Of a DNA stretch of 44,834 bases, positions 41,412-44,834 are shown piece by piece (the stretch's first letter is position 1; every line of letters starts with the position of its first letter). Where the stretch lies: assembly GCA_003142095.1 (NCBI GenBank), contig PLON01000041.1, positions 137,228 to 182,061 of the forward strand, in the 5' to 3' direction. Below the pieces are notes generated by a model, which was given only the letters and a program-made list of their open reading frames with translations, searched no databases and was not told the DNA's origin. This stretch comes from Acidimicrobiaceae bacterium (GTDB lineage Bacteria > Actinomycetota > Acidimicrobiia > Acidimicrobiales > RAAP-2). A program made the position numbers and the translations under genes.

Positions 41412-42806
41412 CTAGCGAGGATCGATGGGAGTGAGAACGCCGAGACTCTGTTCAATCGCCTCAGCGGCGTTCAGGCACAGGTCATCTCGAAAGAGGTCGC
41501 CGATGATCTGCACGCCCGTGGGCAGTTCACTCGCGAACCCGACCGGCACGCACGCTGCCGGCAGTCCCAACAGGTTCGCCGGAAGAACGAAGCGAGCCAT
41601 TTCAACGACCTTGAGAGCGGACTCCGCGTCGGTGATGTCAAAGCCCAATGGAAATGGCGACAGCGTCCACGTCGGGCCCACGATGAGTGGGTACGTCGTG
41701 AAGAACTCTCGCCACGCTCGAGCAAGACGGAAGCGATTTTGGTGCAGCAAGGTGGTCGACTCGGGGGTCGCCCGGGGGAATCCCGCGTCGGTCAGCTCGA
41801 GGAATCGCAGGCCGCCCTCGCCAATGAGCCCTAGATCGTTCGCCATGGTCACGGCGAGAGTCGTCGACATGAGCTCAGCCCACGCGAAGTAGACATCGAA
41901 AAGAAAGGGTGGCTCGACCTCGTCCACCTCGTAGCCAGCGTCCGCCAACGCTTGTCCGGCGCGCCGCACGCCGTCGGCGATCTGCGCGTCGGTCTCTCCT
42001 CCAAAGGGTTCAGGTACGAGTGCGACGCGCTTCGATACGGGTGGCCCGTGCAGGGGGACGTCGACCGACTGGGGATCAGCGCGGTGCGAGCCCATAACGA
42101 CCTCGAGGCCCCGTCGAACGTCGCCGACCTGGCGAGCCATGACGCCTTCGACGAGCATGAGCTGTTCGCTCAGAGTCGCCTCGTAGATCGCGCTGGTGTC
42201 CTGGGCGGCGACGCGGCCCCGCGAGGGCTTGATCGACGCGATGCCACAGCAGAAGGCGGGATTGCGTAGCGACCCGCCGATGTCGTTACCGAGGGCGATG
42301 GGTCCCATCCCCGTCGCCAGAGCCGCCGCCGCGCCGCCGGACGAGCCTCCGGCCGTGTACCCGTGACGCCACGGATTGTGCGTCGCGCCATAGAGCGAGG
42401 ATTCGGTATTGAGGCGCAGGCCAAGGTCGGGCATGTTGGTGCGCGCGAGCACGACCGCCCCGGCGCGACGCATCTTCTCCACGACGGGCGCGTCCACCGT
42501 GGCGACGAGGTCAACCAACGCTCGAGAGCCCCGTGTCGTCGCGTAGCCCGCAACGTCGACGTTGGTCTTCACGGTGAAGGGGACGCCGTGCAGGGTGCCC
42601 AGAGCGTCGCTGGAACGTAACGTGGCGTCAGCACGGTCGGCTTCGGCGAGAACTTCGTCGGGACGAACTTCCACAACGGCGTTCACCTCGCTGTTGACCT
42701 CGTCAATGCGCGCGAGGTGCGACTCGGCTACTTCGCGCGACGAGACGTCGCCGGCTCGAATGAGTTGAGCGAGCGACAACGCCGACTTTCGCCAAAGATC
42801 GTCCAC
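41412..42806 (-). CDS. Amidase signature family hydrolase
   Basis: A 464-residue amidase. The Ser-cisSer-Lys triad is visible: Lys in GVPFTVKTNVDV, cis-Ser in AGGSSGGAAAAL and the nucleophile Ser in GNDIGGSLRNPAF. Such enzymes hydrolyse primary or secondary amides; GatA is the best-known relative, but GatB and GatC are not here, so this is a stand-alone amidase. The GTG start has a GGGGGT stretch about 8 nt upstream. It lies 54 nt after pstB on the same strand. Confidence 0.92.
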   Translation of the reverse strand: MDDLWRKSALSLAQLIRAGDVSSREVAESHLARIDEVNSEVNAVVEVRPDEVLAEADRADATLRSSDALGTLHGVPFTVKTNVDVAGYATTRGSRALVDLVATVDAPVVEKMRRAGAVVLARTNMPDLGLRLNTESSLYGATHNPWRHGYTAGGSSGGAAAALATGMGPIALGNDIGGSLRNPAFCCGIASIKPSRGRVAAQDTSAIYEATLSEQLMLVEGVMARQVGDVRRGLEVVMGSHRADPQSVDVPLHGPPVSKRVALVPEPFGGETDAQIADGVRRAGQALADAGYEVDEVEPPFLFDVYFAWAELMSTTLAVTMANDLGLIGEGGLRFLELTDAGFPRATPESTTLLHQNRFRLARAWREFFTTYPLIVGPTWTLSPFPLGFDITDAESALKVVEMARFVLPANLLGLPAACVPVGFASELPTGVQIIGDLFRDDLCLNAAEAIEQSLGVLTPIDPR

Positions 42807-42860
42807 CGCGGTACCCCCAGATTGAAGTTCTGGTTAGTTTGTCACGCCTCGCAAGCGCGC

Positions 42861-43706
42861 TCAGCCAAAGCGACCGAGCGTGTAGTCGAGAGTGCGCGAG
42901 TCAAGCGGGTTGTTGAAGATCTTCTCCGTGGTGTCGAACTCGATGAGTTCACCGGCCCGGTCCTCGCCCATGAGCAGGAACGCGCAGTCGTCGGAGATAC
43001 GAGCGGCCTGTTGCATGTTGTGCGTCACAATCACGACGGTGACGCGGCTCTTCAAGGTCTTCATCAACTCTTCTATGTGCAACGTCGCGATGGGGTCAAG
43101 CGCGGATGTTGGCTCATCCATCAACAGCACCTCGGGGTCGAGAGCCAGAGCGCGCGCGATGCAGAGCCGTTGCTGCTCGCCACCCGAGAGGTTCGACGCG
43201 GCGACCTTGAGCCGACTGGAGACCGAGTCCCACAGGGCGGCTGATCGTAGCGAGGCCTCGGCCGACTCATCAAGAAGTGACTTCTTCTTTATGCCGTTGA
43301 AGCGAAGCCCCGAGACCACGTTGTCGTAAATCGACATCGTGGGAAATGGGTTGGGCCGTTGAAAGACCATGCCGACTCGCGTGCGCAGCTCGGTGACGGT
43401 GATGTTGCCGCGATAGATGTCCACTCCTTCGAGGGAGATCTGTCCACTGACCTTCGCGCCCGGTGTGAGGTCGTGTAGGCGATTGAGCGCGCGCAACAGG
43501 GTCGTCTTACCCGACCCCGACGGTCCAATGAGACTCGTCACGCGATTTTTCGCGACGTCAAACGTGCAGTCGCGCACGGCGACGCGACCGTGAAACGACA
43601 CGGCGACGTTGCGCAGTTGCATGGCAATGGGCCCGCGCTCTGCTGGTGTTGGGGCAGTCTCGGTCTCGGATGTGATCTCTGTCATGATCTTTATCTCTTG
43701 CTCCAT
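42861..43706 (-). CDS. pstB: Phosphate ABC transporter ATP-binding protein PstB
   Basis: A 281-residue ATPase that drives high-affinity phosphate uptake. Walker A GPSGSGKTTLLRALNR, the Q loop and MVFQRPNPFPTMSIYDNV, the signature LSGGEQQRLCIARALA, Walker B VLLMDEPTSALD and the switch His in VIVTHNMQQA are all present. The N-terminus is variable: the ATG at 43706 begins 2 nt after the pstA stop, and an internal ATG at 43685 is also possible. It follows pstC and pstA in the usual order. No phoU or pstS is visible in the window. Confidence 0.97.
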   Translation of the reverse strand: MEQEIKIMTEITSETETAPTPAERGPIAMQLRNVAVSFHGRVAVRDCTFDVAKNRVTSLIGPSGSGKTTLLRALNRLHDLTPGAKVSGQISLEGVDIYRGNITVTELRTRVGMVFQRPNPFPTMSIYDNVVSGLRFNGIKKKSLLDESAEASLRSAALWDSVSSRLKVAASNLSGGEQQRLCIARALALDPEVLLMDEPTSALDPIATLHIEELMKTLKSRVTVVIVTHNMQQAARISDDCAFLLMGEDRAGELIEFDTTEKIFNNPLDSRTLDYTLGRFG

Positions 43707-43708
43707 AG

Positions 43709-44644
43709 TTAGTTTCTAACCTGCTGCTTTCTCGAAGCCCAAATGCGGGCGGTAAGGCTTACTACGAAAATGAATGCGACCAGGACTAATGCAATTCCCC
43801 ACACTTGAGCGCGCTGGCTGGGCCATTCGGACTTGGCGTTCTCGAAAATGGAGAGGGGCATGGCGGACACCGGGTCGAAGGGTTTCCAGGAATTGGTGAA
43901 CCCTCCACCGATCACGAGCAACACCGGCGCCGTTTCGCCGACCGCGCGAGAGATCGCGAGAATAACGCCCGTCACGATTCCCGAGATGGACGAGGGCAGC
44001 ACGATGCGCATGGAGACTTTGTGGCTCTTCGCGCCAAGAGCGAGTCCCGCCTCACGCAACGTGTACGGCACGTTGCGGACCGCAATTTCGGTGGAGATGA
44101 TGATCACCGGCAGCATCAAGACGGCGAGCGCGAACGAGCCGGCGATGGACGAAAACCCGACGTTGAGATCGTGCACGATGAACGAGAACGCGAACAGGCC
44201 CATCAAGATGGACGGTGCTCCGGCCATGGTCTGCGAGACCACGCGAAGTGACGTCGCCAACTTTGATTCGGTTTCGGCGAGGTAGACGCCGACCAGCACG
44301 CCGACGGGGATCGCCAGGATTGACGCGTAGAGCGTGAGTGCGAGGGTGCCGATGATCGCGTTCGAAATCCCGCCCGTGGCGTTCGGCGCGAGCAACGTCG
44401 GTGTCGTGGGCAAGTGAGTAAAGAAGCCCGCACTTATTTCCGGTACGCCTTGCTTCACCAACTGATAGATCAGTGCGACGAGCGGAACGGCCGCCGCGGC
44501 GAGCGCTGCACAGCAGAGCACCATCATGAGCCGCGAGGTCGCGGCGCGGCGAGCACGAACCTGATCTGACGTGCGACGGATCTCGCCACGCATCGTGTGA
44601 CTGGTATCTATTGGTTCTTCTACGAGTTCCGTCGCATCGCTCAT
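43709..44644 (-). CDS. pstA: Phosphate ABC transporter permease PstA
   Basis: A 311-residue integral membrane protein with an N-terminal cytosolic stretch of about 40 residues and six helices. The permease EAA loop is in LREAGLALGAKSHKVSMRIVLP, and SRAVGETAPVLLVIG is the standard PstA C-terminal motif. The ATG at 44644 overlaps the pstC stop (ATGA), which fixes the start; a longer frame upstream is pstC in another register. It forms the channel together with PstC. Confidence 0.96.
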   Translation of the reverse strand: MSDATELVEEPIDTSHTMRGEIRRTSDQVRARRAATSRLMMVLCCAALAAAAVPLVALIYQLVKQGVPEISAGFFTHLPTTPTLLAPNATGGISNAIIGTLALTLYASILAIPVGVLVGVYLAETESKLATSLRVVSQTMAGAPSILMGLFAFSFIVHDLNVGFSSIAGSFALAVLMLPVIIISTEIAVRNVPYTLREAGLALGAKSHKVSMRIVLPSSISGIVTGVILAISRAVGETAPVLLVIGGGFTNSWKPFDPVSAMPLSIFENAKSEWPSQRAQVWGIALVLVAFIFVVSLTARIWASRKQQVRN

Positions 44645-44834
44645 ACTCGGGCCAGAACCTTGCGCTGGCGGTTGACGAGCGCGCGACTGATCAACGCGAG
44701 ACACACGTTCAAGAGCATCAACAAGACGCCGAGGGCCATCAGTGCGGCGACCTCGTTACCCTGCGACTCGCCGAATTCGGTGGCGATCCAGGCCGCGATG
44801 GAGGTTCCCGGATAGAGCAGGTGAAACTGCACGT
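44641..44834 (-). CDS. pstC: Phosphate ABC transporter permease PstC, C-terminal end
   Basis: Only the last ~63 residues lie in the window; the gene runs off the right edge. The fragment contains SIAAWIATEFGESQGNEV and a final transmembrane helix (ALMALGVLLMLLNVCLALIS) followed by a basic tail, as in PstC. Its stop overlaps the pstA start by 4 nt. Confidence 0.9.
   Translation of the reverse strand, partial: VQFHLLYPGTSIAAWIATEFGESQGNEVAALMALGVLLMLLNVCLALISRALVNRQRKVLARV

Noticed and set aside
41412-42806. The amidase as GatA of the tRNA amidotransferase
   Set aside because: No gatB or gatC is next to it, and the sequence lacks obvious GatA-specific features; a stand-alone amidase is the safer call.

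Overview
The window is chromosomal core sequence from a high-GC actinobacterium (Actinomycetota). Two blocks of gene order point there. The first, on the minus strand, is glmU-prs-rplY-pth-mfd-(parvulin)-mazG-eno-ftsB/divIC-DUF501-ppx. The second is rsmI, metG-tatD-(rpfB-position gene)-rsmA-ispE. Recalled from memory, these correspond to the Mycobacterium tuberculosis Rv1003-Rv1026 neighbourhood. Two actinobacterial mini ribosomal proteins (bS22-like and bL37-like) are also present. Codon use, high GC and differences from mycobacteria (truncated GlmU, parvulin gene, no rpfB) suggest a deep-branching class such as Acidimicrobiia; that placement is a guess. I see no insertion sequence, prophage, CRISPR array or rRNA, and no gene-free stretch above 300 bases.

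Layout. 1-1.4 kb: end of an NlpC/P60 cell-wall hydrolase and an ALG5-like glycosyltransferase. 1.4-14.9 kb: a long minus-strand run of housekeeping genes (GNAT, ppx, DUF501, divIC, eno, mazG, parvulin, mfd, pth, rplY, SHOCT protein, prs, glmU). 15-16 kb: alpha/beta hydrolase and tRNA-Gln(TTG). 16-21.6 kb: a plus-strand redox cassette of two-component system, Thr-rich membrane stub, ApbE flavin transferase, four-histidine haem membrane protein, NuoF-like protein and small ferredoxin. 21.5-27.9 kb: VOC protein, bS22, ispE, rsmA, PASTA-RlpA wall protein, tatD, metG, rsmI, bL37. 27.9-34.6 kb: GDPD, DUF3817, ctaG, PfkB kinase, pepN, GDT1-type transporter. 34.6-38.3 kb: a cassette of two methyltransferases, a QxxxGxW-repeat alpha-toroid protein and a GT4 glycosyltransferase. 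38.4-44.8 kb: acyl-CoA dehydrogenase, NifU-like protein, AhpD-like protein, beta-carbonic anhydrase, GNAT, amidase and the pst phosphate transporter (pstC partial).

The genes are packed very tightly. Many adjacent genes overlap by the 4-nt GTGA/ATGA coupling, and convergent pairs often share their stop codons. At ten operon heads a TAnnnT box (four times TACGCT) lies only 6-8 nt before the start codon with no room for a Shine-Dalgarno sequence, a strong sign of leaderless mRNAs. This was used to choose several starts.

The most interesting candidates for new biology are the ApbE/haem/NuoF-like/ferredoxin cassette, which lacks a recognisable flavinylation target; the GT4-methyltransferase-toroid cassette; a GlmU without its acetyltransferase half; and a PASTA-RlpA protein in the rpfB position that appears to start at CTG.
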